Positions 1-11,600 of a DNA stretch of 64,000 nucleotides are shown here, piece by piece. The position numbers and the translations under genes were made by a program. The stretch comes from Tamlana sp038148895 (GTDB taxonomy: Bacteria > Bacteroidota > Bacteroidia > Flavobacteriales > Flavobacteriaceae). Position 1 is the stretch's first letter. Each line of letters opens with the position of its first letter. Under the pieces are notes generated by a model that saw only the letters and a list, made by a program, of their open reading frames with translations, was not told the DNA's origin and made no database searches. Location: assembly GCA_038148895.1 (NCBI GenBank), contig JBBVGQ010000008.1; one strand, given 5' to 3'.

Positions 1-40
1 GATGGTACTGCATTTGTGGGAGAGTAGGTCGTTGCCTTTC
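1..40 (+). rRNA. rrf: 5S ribosomal RNA, 3' end only
   Basis: The first 40 bases match the conserved 3' end of bacterial 5S rRNA: a GATGGTACTGC stretch, then GTGGGAGAGTAGGTCG and the closing strand of helix I. The 5' part lies before the window, so an rRNA operon probably ends here. A strong terminator follows directly. The exact 3' end is approximate. Confidence 0.9.
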
Positions 41-44
41 TTGG

Positions 45-78
45 AAGCCCTTCATGGAAACATGAAGGGCTTTTTTTT
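45..78 (+). terminator. Intrinsic terminator of the rRNA operon
   Basis: A perfect 12-bp stem (45-56 with 61-72) closes a GAAA tetraloop and runs into a T-run ending at 78. It directly follows the 5S rRNA tail. Confidence 0.93.
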
Positions 79-166
79 GCTCTTTATTCAAGGTTTCTTT
101 TAGAACAGCATTCATAAATCTTAACCTTCCTAAGTATTTCCATAGTTAATATTAAAAAATAACTAC

Positions 167-174
167 TATGTTTG
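167..174 (+). promoter_or_regulatory. Possible -7 element for the helicase gene
   Basis: TATGTTTG fits the Bacteroidota -7 consensus TAnnTTTG and lies 17 nt before the helicase start. I see no convincing -33 TTG at 19-21 nt upstream, so support is partial. Confidence 0.4.
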
Positions 175-191
175 TTTTTCATTAACTTATA

Positions 192-2624
192 ATGGAGAAT
201 AAGGAATTAGAATTAGCTTGGTCGTTTGTAAATAAAACAAATCGCTCAATTTTTTTAACAGGTAAAGCTGGCACTGGCAAAACCACGTTTTTGCATCGTT
301 TACGTATGCAAAGTTCTAAACGGTTGGTTCTAGTGGCTCCTACGGGAGTGGCAGCTATTAATGCAAAGGGTGTCACCATACATTCCTTTTTTCAAATGCC
401 TTTTGGCCCTATTTTGCCCGATACTGATTTAAACACTTCAACAAATTTTAACAGAAAGTTCAATAAAACTAAGATAAACATCATTAAATCGATGGACCTT
501 TTGGTGATTGATGAAATTAGTATGGTTCGAGCCGATTTACTTGATGGTATTGATAGAACACTTCGTCGGTTTAGGAATAGGAACAAAGTTTTTGGAGGTG
601 TTCAAGTGCTCATGATTGGCGATTTACAACAGCTATCTCCAGTAATTAAGGAACATGAATGGGATTTGTTAAAGCATGTTTACAAAAACGGTTTCTTTTT
701 TAGTAGTCATGCCTTTCAGCAATGCGCTGCAATTACCATTGAATTAAAGCATATTTACAGGCAAGAAAACCCCAAGTTCATTAAAATACTCAACGCTATT
801 AGAAATAATCAGTTGGATGAAGCTGAAACTCAAGAACTAAATAAGCGTTTTATTCCAGATTTTACACCAAAATCTGATGATGGGTATATTTCTCTAACAA
901 CACATAATAACAAAGCTGAAGCTACCAATAGAGCTGAATTAGCAAAATTGAAATCTAAAACTTTTACCTATTCTGCCGAAGTTGACGGTAAATTCCCTGA
1001 GTATGCTTATCCAAATAAGGAGCTTTTAGAATTAAAGGTTGGTGCGCAGGTTATGTTCATTAAAAATGACAGTAGCCCCGAAAAGCGATATTTTAATGGG
1101 AAAATAGGGAGAATTAAACACTTGGACGCTGATGAAGTAGTGGTGCATTGCCCAGAAGATGATTATAATATCATTGTCACTCCAGAAATTTGGGAGAATA
1201 TTAATTATTCCGTTGATGTTGAAACCAAAGCAATTACGGAAGAAAAAATAGGTTCATACACGCAAATGCCATTGAGGTTAGCTTGGTCGATTACCATTCA
1301 TAAAAGTCAAGGATTAACCTTTGAAAAAGCTATTATTGATGCAGAAGGTGCATTTGCCCACGGACAAACCTACGTTGCTTTCAGTAGATGCAAATCGTTG
1401 GAAGGTTTGGTGCTTAAAAGTAAAATTCACACCAATCAGATTATTAATAATAGTAATATTGCAACCTTTAATGAGCATGCTGAACAGAACGTCCCCGATG
1501 AAAAGGTTTTAGAAAAGTCACAAAAAGAGTTTCAATTAGATTTGATTGCCGATGTGTTTGATTTTTATGCCATTTTGCATCCCGTAAAGCGAATTTTGGA
1601 TGTTTATTATAAAAATAGAACCATAATTGAAGGCCCTCTTGAAGAAACTTTTCTTTCTATTAAAGAATCCCTTACCAATTTTTTAAAGGTAGCCAATGGT
1701 TTTAATTCTCAATTGAGAACGCTTTCGGAAACGGAAGGATTGGCTGAACAGAGTTTATTAATTCAAGAACGTTTTAAAAAAGCCATTGAATATTTTAAAT
1801 CAGAAACAGATACCCATCTTGTTCAACCATTAAAGACTTTTTCATTTACTACAGACAATCAAACCATTGGAAGTGAACTAACAAAACATTTGGACGATTT
1901 TGAAGAACTTTTGGCTGTAAAGATGATTTATTTCAATGGTTTGAAAAGCGGTTTTCATACTGAGCAATTTTTGGATTTAAGAGCCAAATCGGTTTTTGAA
2001 AGCAAAGAGAAACCGAATAAACAACGTAAAACTGTTGTTGAAGGCACTAGTAATATTGACTTGTTCGAAAAGTTGAGAATACTTCGAAATACAATTGCCC
2101 AAGAAAAGGATTTGATCCACTATCAGATATTTACCCAAAAGTCACTTTATGAAATGTGTGAAACCTTGCCAACAACTAGAAGTGAATTACTAAAGGTTAA
2201 CGGTATGGGAAAATCTCGAGTTGAAAAATATGGTCTTGCCATTTTAAAGGTCATTAAAGAATATTGTGATGAAGAAGGTATTGAAACATCTGGTGATGCT
2301 GAAATTTTTGATGAGCCCCATCCAAAGCGAAAGCGGGGTGATACAAATAAAGAGTCATTAGCTTTGTTTAAGGAAGGTAAAACAATTCAACAAATAGCCA
2401 ATATACGAGCACTTAACGAAAATACCGTATTTGGACATTTGGCGAGTTTTATACCTTTAGGAAAGGTGAAAATTACAGATTTAATGTCAACAACTCATTA
2501 CAACGAATTAAAAACTATCATTCCTCAAATATCCTTCGAAAATTTATCCGATTTGAAGCATCAACTTGATGATAAGTATTCTTTTGGCGAGTTAAGATTG
2601 GTTATTGAAGAATTAAACAATTAA
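192..2624 (+). CDS. PIF1-like SF1 helicase with HRDC and C-terminal helix-turn-helix domains
   Basis: Predicted ATP-dependent DNA helicase acting in the cytoplasm on replication or repair intermediates. Visible parts: Walker A GKAGTGKTT (residues 24-32), a motif Ia-like VAPTGVAA (48-55), Walker B LLVIDEISMV (103-112), and a SITIHKSQGLTF helicase motif near 366-377. An HRDC-like region lies around 625-700 (with LLKVNGMGKSRVEKYG), and an HTH_40-like region fills about 717-803. The 810-aa length and this domain order match a family common in Bacteroidota that is often annotated as helix-turn-helix domain-containing protein. It stands alone on the plus strand, convergent with the giant minus-strand gene. 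The substrate is not shown by the sequence. Confidence 0.9.
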   Translation: MENKELELAWSFVNKTNRSIFLTGKAGTGKTTFLHRLRMQSSKRLVLVAPTGVAAINAKGVTIHSFFQMPFGPILPDTDLNTSTNFNRKFNKTKINIIKSMDLLVIDEISMVRADLLDGIDRTLRRFRNRNKVFGGVQVLMIGDLQQLSPVIKEHEWDLLKHVYKNGFFFSSHAFQQCAAITIELKHIYRQENPKFIKILNAIRNNQLDEAETQELNKRFIPDFTPKSDDGYISLTTHNNKAEATNRAELAKLKSKTFTYSAEVDGKFPEYAYPNKELLELKVGAQVMFIKNDSSPEKRYFNGKIGRIKHLDADEVVVHCPEDDYNIIVTPEIWENINYSVDVETKAITEEKIGSYTQMPLRLAWSITIHKSQGLTFEKAIIDAEGAFAHGQTYVAFSRCKSLEGLVLKSKIHTNQIINNSNIATFNEHAEQNVPDEKVLEKSQKEFQLDLIADVFDFYAILHPVKRILDVYYKNRTIIEGPLEETFLSIKESLTNFLKVANGFNSQLRTLSETEGLAEQSLLIQERFKKAIEYFKSETDTHLVQPLKTFSFTTDNQTIGSELTKHLDDFEELLAVKMIYFNGLKSGFHTEQFLDLRAKSVFESKEKPNKQRKTVVEGTSNIDLFEKLRILRNTIAQEKDLIHYQIFTQKSLYEMCETLPTTRSELLKVNGMGKSRVEKYGLAILKVIKEYCDEEGIETSGDAEIFDEPHPKRKRGDTNKESLALFKEGKTIQQIANIRALNENTVFGHLASFIPLGKVKITDLMSTTHYNELKTIIPQISFENLSDLKHQLDDKYSFGELRLVIEELNN

Positions 2625-2654
2625 GGCAGACCTATACAAAGCCTGCCTAACAAA
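2623..2654. terminator. Weak hairpin between convergent genes
   Basis: An imperfect stem built from GGCAG and CTGCC arms lies in the 53-bp spacer between the helicase stop and the stop of the giant minus-strand gene. No long T-run follows on either strand, so terminator function is tentative. Confidence 0.35.
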
Positions 2655-2677
2655 ATTGCTCTTATCTATCTGTTCTA

Positions 2678-5600
2678 TTACCTCAAAACTACAAATCTTT
2701 TAGTTCCAGTTTTTTCATTATTGCTCAGTTTTACAAAGTATACGCCATCTTGATAGCTATCATTAAGCTCTAAAGTAACTTCAGATTTATTGATAACCTC
2801 GGTGGTTGATATTTCTCTTCCTAAAGCATCAAAAATGGTCAAGGTGGTTTTATATACAACATTGTTGGAAAACTTAATGGTCAACTTTTCTTTAACAGGG
2901 TTAGGGTAAAGTTTGAAATCAGATATCAGGTTTTCTTCTGTGCTTAAAGGTCCGCAAGGTTCTGTTGTTTCCGGATTTATTAGTGGGTCTGTGTCATCAC
3001 AATCGCCTGCAACAGTTGAATAATTGTCACTAGGCATTTGGCATAGCGTTTTGTTGGTCAGAACGTTGTCAATACCATAGCCGTCACCATCAGCATCATA
3101 ATAATAAACCTGTAATTCCCCGACAATTTCAACAGTAAATGTTGTACTCGATTGGTTTCCTTGGTTATCGGTTGCAGTAATGGTCACATCCGTGTTTTCA
3201 GAAATCACTGTGCTTGACGCCGGTATTTGTGATATTTGAATGGAACTAGTGCAATTATCGCTCACTTGAGCCAACGACTTATAGTCAGGAAGATATACCG
3301 TGCAATTTTCATTTCTATTTAGAACTTGATTCGCGATTGGGTCTATTGACGGCGCCGTAGTATCTTCAGGTATAATTTTAAATGAAATTGAAGATTTATT
3401 ATTGGACACATCAGTTACCGATAAAATAGCATTGGTAGTTGCCGTAATCTCAGTGCCTGCTGCAGGAATTTGCACAATTTGCAAATTGCCTTGGCAATTG
3501 TCATTTATTCCAGCTAGTACGCTGTAATCTTGAACAATAACTTTGCATGCTGAATTTAAAGGCTCAATTTGGTCACCAATTGAATTTATTGAAGGGAAAA
3601 CAGTGTCTTCCAATCCAATATCAGCACTAATGTTGGCAGTTAAGCCATTAAAGTCAGTTACAATAACCTGATATGTTCCATTGCCCACATTCGTCAAATT
3701 TTGAGGGTCTGGTTCTGTGTCGCCAGGTGCAATGCCATCGTTGTCCCAATCAAACGTATAAGGTGCAGTTCCACCCAATACCTCAAGTTCAATGGCTCCA
3801 TCTGAAGATTCAGAACAAGTAGCGTTAACCACCTGTGTTCTTAGTATTAAGCCTTCAGTAAATATGGCGGTAATTGATTTATTGGAGTCCATTAAAAGGG
3901 TTTCATCGTTGTTAAAACTTCCTAAATCGCCTTCCCATCCATTAAAACTCCAGTTAGAGTCTGGAATGGCACTAACATCTACAGATGTGCCTGAAAGATA
4001 CGGGCCGCTAACAGGATTCACGGTAATAGTTCCATTTCCTTGAGTGTTTGTTACCAGAGTATAGGATTCTTGAACAAAAATGGCCCTAACGGTTTTATCG
4101 CTATCCATTAAAATAGTTTCCGCATTAATGCTGCTCGTTAAATCGATTTCCCATCTGTCAAATACCCATCCATTGTCTGCTACAGCCTCAACATTTACTG
4201 AAACTCCTTCTTCAAAATAATTGTTGTTCGGTGAAATTACAACAGAACCATTACCCGTTTGTTCGGTGGTTAAACTATGATATTGAACAGTAACATCATT
4301 TTCGGAAGGCGTTGAATAACAAATGGCTATACCAGAATCTATTTCACTTTTATTGTTGACATTATCAATGACTACAGGAGCCAAACAATAGGCCTTATCC
4401 GGTTCCCCTTCAAAAGTGAATTTATCTTCAATGTTTAAAACATCTGAAATTTTGCGATATTCTCCACCATCTTCGGAAAGATAAACTTCATAGCCCAAAA
4501 TACCGCTTCCACCCAAATCATCGCTAGCGTCTAACTTGAAGCTTTGGATTGTTTCAAACTCCAAATTACTATCTGTAATAGCATCAATAATTGGTGGTTC
4601 AGCATCAATAATATTTATAGCTTCATTAGTTCCAATGGGCTCATTAATATCGAAAAAGATGTTTGCAGATGCATTTAATTCATCTCCTGTAACCGTTGTG
4701 CTTTTGGCTTTTATTGAATAGTTAACAAAACCTTCGCCGGCACCATTATCGTCATTTATAGGAAGGAAACCTTTTAGTGCTTCGTATGGCGGTAGCCCCG
4801 TTTCAGGGTCGATGGATTGGAAACTCCAGAATAATTCAGAATTCACAACATCTATACCAATAGAAACATTTACATCCATACCAATTTCGCTAGAAAGATT
4901 GAGGCGGGTACTATAACTTGATAAGCCCTCTGGTACATCAAAAGTATATTTTCCAAATCCAAAACCTTGTAACCTAAAACTAGCGGGATTGAAATTACTG
5001 CCAAGCTTTTGCCTAATAACTACCCTTTGGGCTGGAGCTGTGGCAAAATCAGGATCGTTTTCAAAATTAATGGTGTAGTTTAAGGTTTCTGTATTCGAAA
5101 CAAATTTCTCGGGACCAAAGCCTTCAGGACCAATAATTTCGTTTGGATCACAGGAGGCTACTACTGGTTTGCAGAAATATTGTTGACCATAACAAAGTGC
5201 TAAACCTGTAACACCTGATCCACCCGATAAAACATCTGCTGCTGCATTACCTATACAACCAAATTCTGAAGCAGTAGAGGCAGCTTCACTTTTGTCGTTT
5301 AGATTATTTAATGATAAAGCGCAACTTAAACCTCCTGCACTACAGACAATAACTGGTATTACACATCCTGCTCCAGTGGCACAAAAAACTAAACTAGAAA
5401 GACACCCTCCAGCAGATAAACCACAATCTACAGCAACAAAAGCAACATCGCACCAACTTGGCGTGCCATCTCCTCCTCCACCTGTAGCAGAGCAGTCACC
5501 ACCAGGGCCAGGTGGACTATCAGGATTATTGGGGTTATTGGGCTCATTCGGATCATTAGGATTGTTGGGCTCATTCGGATTATTAGGATTGTAAGGTTCA

Positions 5601-8600
5601 TCATCATCATCAAAATCAGGGTCTTTTTCAGGCTCTGGTTTTGGGCAAGGTGTGCCAGGAGGCGCACCTAGAACGCTACCACTAGAACAATCGACCGGTT
5701 TAGGGTCGCAATTTTCACCAAAAGGACAATCTGGAAATGGGTCTGGGTAAGGGTCATCATCACAACCTTCATCAATAAGTCCATTACAATTATTATCTAT
5801 GCCATCGTCACAAATTTCATTGCCAGGGTGAATCAAACTGTTATTATCGTTGCAGTCGCCTTCACATTCAGTATAGCCATCTCCATCATTATCAATTTCA
5901 GTACATGCGTCGCAATCTTCATCAATTTGGCCATCGCAATCATTATCTTTTCCATCAAAACATATTTCTTCCATAGATGGATTGATGGCTCTATCTGCAT
6001 CATTGCAATCACCTTCATATTCGGTATAACCATCTTTGTCATTGTCTATTTCATTTAAGGGAATTATACCATCACAATTATTATCCTTACCATCTTCAAT
6101 TTCTACAGCACCAGGGTAAATAGTACTATCATAATCGTTACAATCTCCTTGGCATATAGAAAACCCGTCACCATCTAAATCTTGTTCAACGAGAGGAATT
6201 ATACCATCACCATCATCATCAATACCATTACAAACTTCAGTACAATTACCATTATCGGGACATGCACAATCCACACCATAAAGACAACCATCAGGACCAT
6301 TTGGACCTTGGTTTCCTGGAGCAATAGGGCCATAGCCAGGTCCACCTGGTCCTCCAGCCCCCCCTTTGCCCGGACTAATATATTGATTTCCAGGGCCACC
6401 AGGGCCACCAGGAGAGCCATCTTCGCCAATACCACCAGGCGCACCTGGTACACCATCTTCACCTAAACCGGGTTTGTAGGCTGTAAAGCAAATGGCCAAT
6501 TCATTATCGTTGATTTTTTCAATTGAAAATGTTCCGTTGTAGGTGTAGTTATAAGATGTGAAGCCTTCTGTATTAATGAAAAACTTTGAAACATCAAACC
6601 CTACAATACCATCGGAGGCCTTTAAAATAGTCCAACATTTATCAACAGCAGGATACCAACCAGCTAAATACGTTGGTGAATTGCTGTAGTCTAAACTTTT
6701 AATATTAATAGTAAAAGGGTTTTCTGAAGTAGATTCAATATTTAGCTTGCCTGACAAACTGATAATGTCATGACCTAAATTTGCACCTGCATCTCCATTA
6801 TATTTATTGATTTCCCAGTTATAGTTTGCTCCAGGGCCAAATGTTGCATTTGATGCTCTTAACACATCAGGGCCTTGAATACCAGGGGTATAAGTGTTTT
6901 GGTTTAAAGTTATTTCGTTTTGACAATTTTCACATTCAAAATCTACAAGTAGTGTATCACTAGGCTTCAAAAATCCATACTCCACGTAGTTGTTAAGCAT
7001 CATTTTGGAAAAAGCTATCTTGTCTTCCACTACATCTCTGCTATCGCTCATAAAACCTGGTGTTTCTAGTGCAAGTTGCCGAGTGGCTTCAATGTTTTCC
7101 AATGCATTAAAAAGTATCGTTTCTTCGTTTCCGCCTATTACTCTCGCTCTAAGAGGGAAGGTATTGCCAGAAAAATTAGCAATATGCACACTAGCCGTCA
7201 TAACTTCACCAGGTTTAAAATCTCTGGCAGTAAACGGAATAAGTTGATAACCTTCATTTGATTTGTAGTCTGGCATATCTTGAAGTCGACCGTAAATATC
7301 AGTAACAGAATTTTTTTTGAGTTTTCCGCTGACACTGATATCTAAAATATCTACATTATCCAACATGGCTAATTCTGCTAAAACCGCAGGAGTGTCAACA
7401 TTATTGTCATTTCTAATAACGAATTCAAAAAAGGCACTGCGTCCTCTCCTTAACACATCTGGAGATAGTAAGTCATAGATTAAATTAGTATAGCCTGTAC
7501 TTTGTTCTACTGTTATAGCTTGATTCAGAATAATTGATGAACTATCTGGGTTTTCAATTTCTAGGTCATAGGTATTTAAAGGGACGTCTGTTAAGTCCCA
7601 TGAAATTTCGGCCTCCATGCTGCTTAGCAAGTTTACAGCTAGTGAATTATTAATTGTGGCGCCGTTATTTAATAAACGGGCCACCATACCTGCTCTAAAG
7701 CCAGCACCAGTAATTGAAGTGCTAACCTTACCGTCTCCAACTGTATTTGGGGAAACAGAAATTAAACTGAAATCTAATAGTTCTGCATTGATGCTTAAAG
7801 TCTGTAATGCTGATAGTTCTGTGCTAATAAGTAAATAATAGTCTCCAGCTTTTGTATTGGGTACCAAAACGCGCTGGTTTGTCGAGTTTTTGTAGATACC
7901 TTGAAATTCAAAACTGTTTGGGGTAGGTATGGTTTCATGGGATATATAGGCATTGTTGTTCCCTAGGTCTCTGGTAGATTCTATGTTAATTATTAAATCT
8001 TTACCTTCTTCAACCGAAATTTTATAATACAACCAATTTTGATTTTCTAAATTTTTTGTGGTTAGTGTGTTTAAAGGTAAACTTCTAACGTCTAAGGCTA
8101 TGGTTTCATTAGTAGCTAAACTATTGTTGGTAAAATTGTTCTCGTTTATTGAAGATAGGATATTAGTCCGCCCTATACCATAATAGTTGCCAGGAAATAA
8201 ACCCCTTACATTTCCCGAAAGGTCAAAGGTTCTGGTTTCTCCTGGAGCTAGAGTGATTGAAAAATCATCAGATGCAATTAAGGAAGCCAAGGCACCATTA
8301 TATTCGGCTTGGGTAGATAAATAAAAGGCATTTGCTAGGTTTCCTACAGCAGTATTATCTCCAACATTATTTACGACTAATTGAGAGTCAAATGAATCGC
8401 CTAAAGTGGCTTGGGTATCTGTATTTATAGAATCAATTTTTAGATCAGAAGGGTCTTGAATTTCTACTAGAACTAGTTGAGATATTTCATTGTTATACTC
8501 ACCATTTTCAAAACCTTCATAAATCATATTTGAAGAATCGGTCTTCCCTATCAAATAATAATTGCCAGAAGCGTTATTAGGAACCTTAAGTGTGACTTCT

Positions 8601-11600
8601 GTTGTAACAGATTCACCTGGAGCCAGAACAATTTCTTTTAAAGTACCTCCAACGCCGTTGGTTTGTGATACGGCATTGGGAAGAAAACCGAGATAAAATT
8701 TATCGTACCATTCGCTTTTAGTTACACCTAGGCCTTGGTTTTGTACCGTATAACTTATAGTGAAACTTTGCCCGTTAACTAAAGTTTCTGGAGCACTAAA
8801 ATCTGTAATAACCAAATCGGCATGGGGTGGCAATATGAGTTGAATTGGTTTATATAATTGATTGTTGATTCTATTTTTATCTTCATCATAACGATTATCA
8901 AAATCAACCCAAATTATAATATTGAAATCGCCTTCAATACCATTGGGGATTTTAAAAGTTGCATTTTGCGTAATACTGCCACCTCCAGCTAATTTAGAGA
9001 TAGACCGTTGCCCAAGATAAAAATCGTCTGCACTAAGTTGGGTATCAAAACTTAAATAAATTCGAGTAATAAATGATGATGAGATATCTGTGGTTCCAAA
9101 GTTCTCAACCGTCCAATTTATTGGAATTTCTTCTCCTGAATCGACCATGCCTTGTGCACCAATATTGGTAAGAGCGATGTCTATATCGATAGGGTCTGCC
9201 TCAGGTGGGTTAATAATAGTTGGAGAGTTAATGCCAAGAGATGCATTACTAATTTTATTGTTAAGTTCGTCTAATTCAAATACATTGTCATAAGCATCTA
9301 CGTAAATGAAAAAATAAATATTATCAGGAACAGAGCTAGGTAAAGTGCATGTTCTGGTATATTCAACGGTTTGGTTTACATTGATTGCTGTAACTATGTT
9401 TTTTGTATTGATTTCTTTGGCAGTACTAGGGTTCCACTCTGCATTTTCAGACCAAAAAACTCTATCGCTACGAGAACCAGAGTCTTTGGCACCCAAGTTT
9501 TTAACTCTATATTTTAAATTAAAAGGCTGAGTGCGAGTTATGGTTTCTGGGTAGGAAATAGAAACTGGTACTAAATCTGGGCGGTTATCTAAATTAATAT
9601 TAATAAGGCCGCTTCTAATGGTGTCGTTAGCGCTGGTTTCAAACTCAAATATATTATCTTTTACGTCTGTAATAATATAGACGTAATGATTGCCTTCTGT
9701 TTTTTCTGGAAGTTTAAAATCTTTGTTAACGGTGTAAGACATACCGTTTTCAAAATCACCGGTTATGCTCTTGCCAGCAATAAAAACTTCGGCATTTTGA
9801 AGAAATGAATTATTGCCAAGTGATATCGCTTCATCTTTATTGAATGTTGGTTCGGTTGAAATGAATACTTCGTCTATCCACGAATTTTTTAAAGGAGGAT
9901 TAAAACCTTGGTTTTCAACAGTCCAAGATACAGTTAAATCTTGATTGGCAGTTGCCTCACTTGGTGTGTTTATCGAGGTTAAGGCCAAGTCAGCTGGCGG
10001 TGTAAGTACAATATTAATAAATTCACTCCTAAGAATGTTATTGGAATATATAGGCTCGTACATACCCATGAAGTTACTTATAACGTAAATATAATATTCA
10101 CCAAATATGTTTTCTGGAATTTCAACCTCCTGCGAATAGTTATAACTATCATTGACTTCTACATAATCATTGGTTACGCAGGTACCGCCAGGACTATTTC
10201 CTAATGAAGCTCGGTAATCTTTTAGTTTTTTTGCTGTCGCAAAAGAAAATGTGGGATATTCAGATAAATAAATGGCATCTCTCCAATGGCGCTCAAAAAC
10301 ACATGGGTCGTAATCTGTGTTTTGTGGGATGGGTGAGAATGAAATGGATGAACTTCCGCCATACCCTCCTGAGCTTCCTCCAGAAGAAGGAGCAAAACCT
10401 ATATCTAAAGCTACGTATGGAGGTTTCCACCAAAAGCCACCTATGGCGGTTCTTTCACCTATATTTTCAGCCGAGTACTGAATCGTTATTTTGTCACCGG
10501 AAAAGGCATCTGTTGGAGCACCAATATTAACCACGCTCAAATCTGGTGCTGGAGGAATAGCAATAAACAGCTTTTGATAAAATAGATTGTTTTGTTCGTC
10601 AATTTCTATTAGGTCTGCACCATGGGATTTTCTGTCGTCTATGCAAACTCCATTTTCTGTTCTACAATAACCATCTACATTGTCGGTTATTATAAACAGG
10701 TAATATGAACCTACATGATTTAAGGGAATGTCTACTTGCTGTACATTAGTGTAAGATTCTCCTGGGTTAAGAGAAGATACACTTGTGAATTCTCCCAACA
10801 GGGTATCATCACCACGACGTAAATCCAAATCGGGCGAGAGGTATAAACGGTCTTTCCAAATGGTATTATTGGTGCTACCATTTCCAATATTTGTTACCTC
10901 CCATGAAACAGTAATAGATCCTCCTCCTACGGCCTCAGTAGGCATAGATACATTTTCTAAAGTAAGATCTGGGGTTCCAGATGGGGTAAAGGTTTGTATT
11001 GGTCCAGGTGTTTCAAAACATGAATTCTTGGCCACTACTTGCCATGAGTATTCTAATGCGGGTTCTAAATTTCTTACCGCATAGATTATTTCTTCAACAT
11101 TTGATTTAACAGGTGTTTCGCTTTTGGCTTCATTGCTTGGCCAAACATAAATATCGTATAGAACACTGTTTGCTCCAGGACTCCAAGATAATTGAACGGG
11201 CTGGCGCAAATTAACAGAAGCATTGCTCGGTAACATGTTGGAAACTTCTACTGGTGGTTCTGATGGAATAACTTTAATGGAAACTGAGTCAGAAAAAGCG
11301 CATCCATTATTGTAGCTGCCGGTAACAGTATAATCGGTATCAGAACTTGGTGCTACGGTAATCGTACTCAATGTTGAGCCATTGGACCAAACCTGCTCAT
11401 CTGAATTATCAATTGTAAGTTCTATAGTTTCACCAATACAAATAGTAGTAACCGAAGAGGTTTGTATGGTTGGTTTTTCTACAATGATTAATTCAAACAA
11501 CGCTGAAACCGCTTCACATCCCAAATTGTTTATCAATTTAGCTTCGTATTGCCCGGGCAATTCTGTGGTAATTTCTGTTGAAGTACCCATATCATAAAAC

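Noticed and set aside
5292..6466. Long open frames on the opposite strand and in other frames across the giant gene
   Set aside because: They run through the collagen-like, Asn-Pro and acidic low-complexity parts, are themselves low complexity, and lack any recognisable domain. They are shadows of the giant gene.
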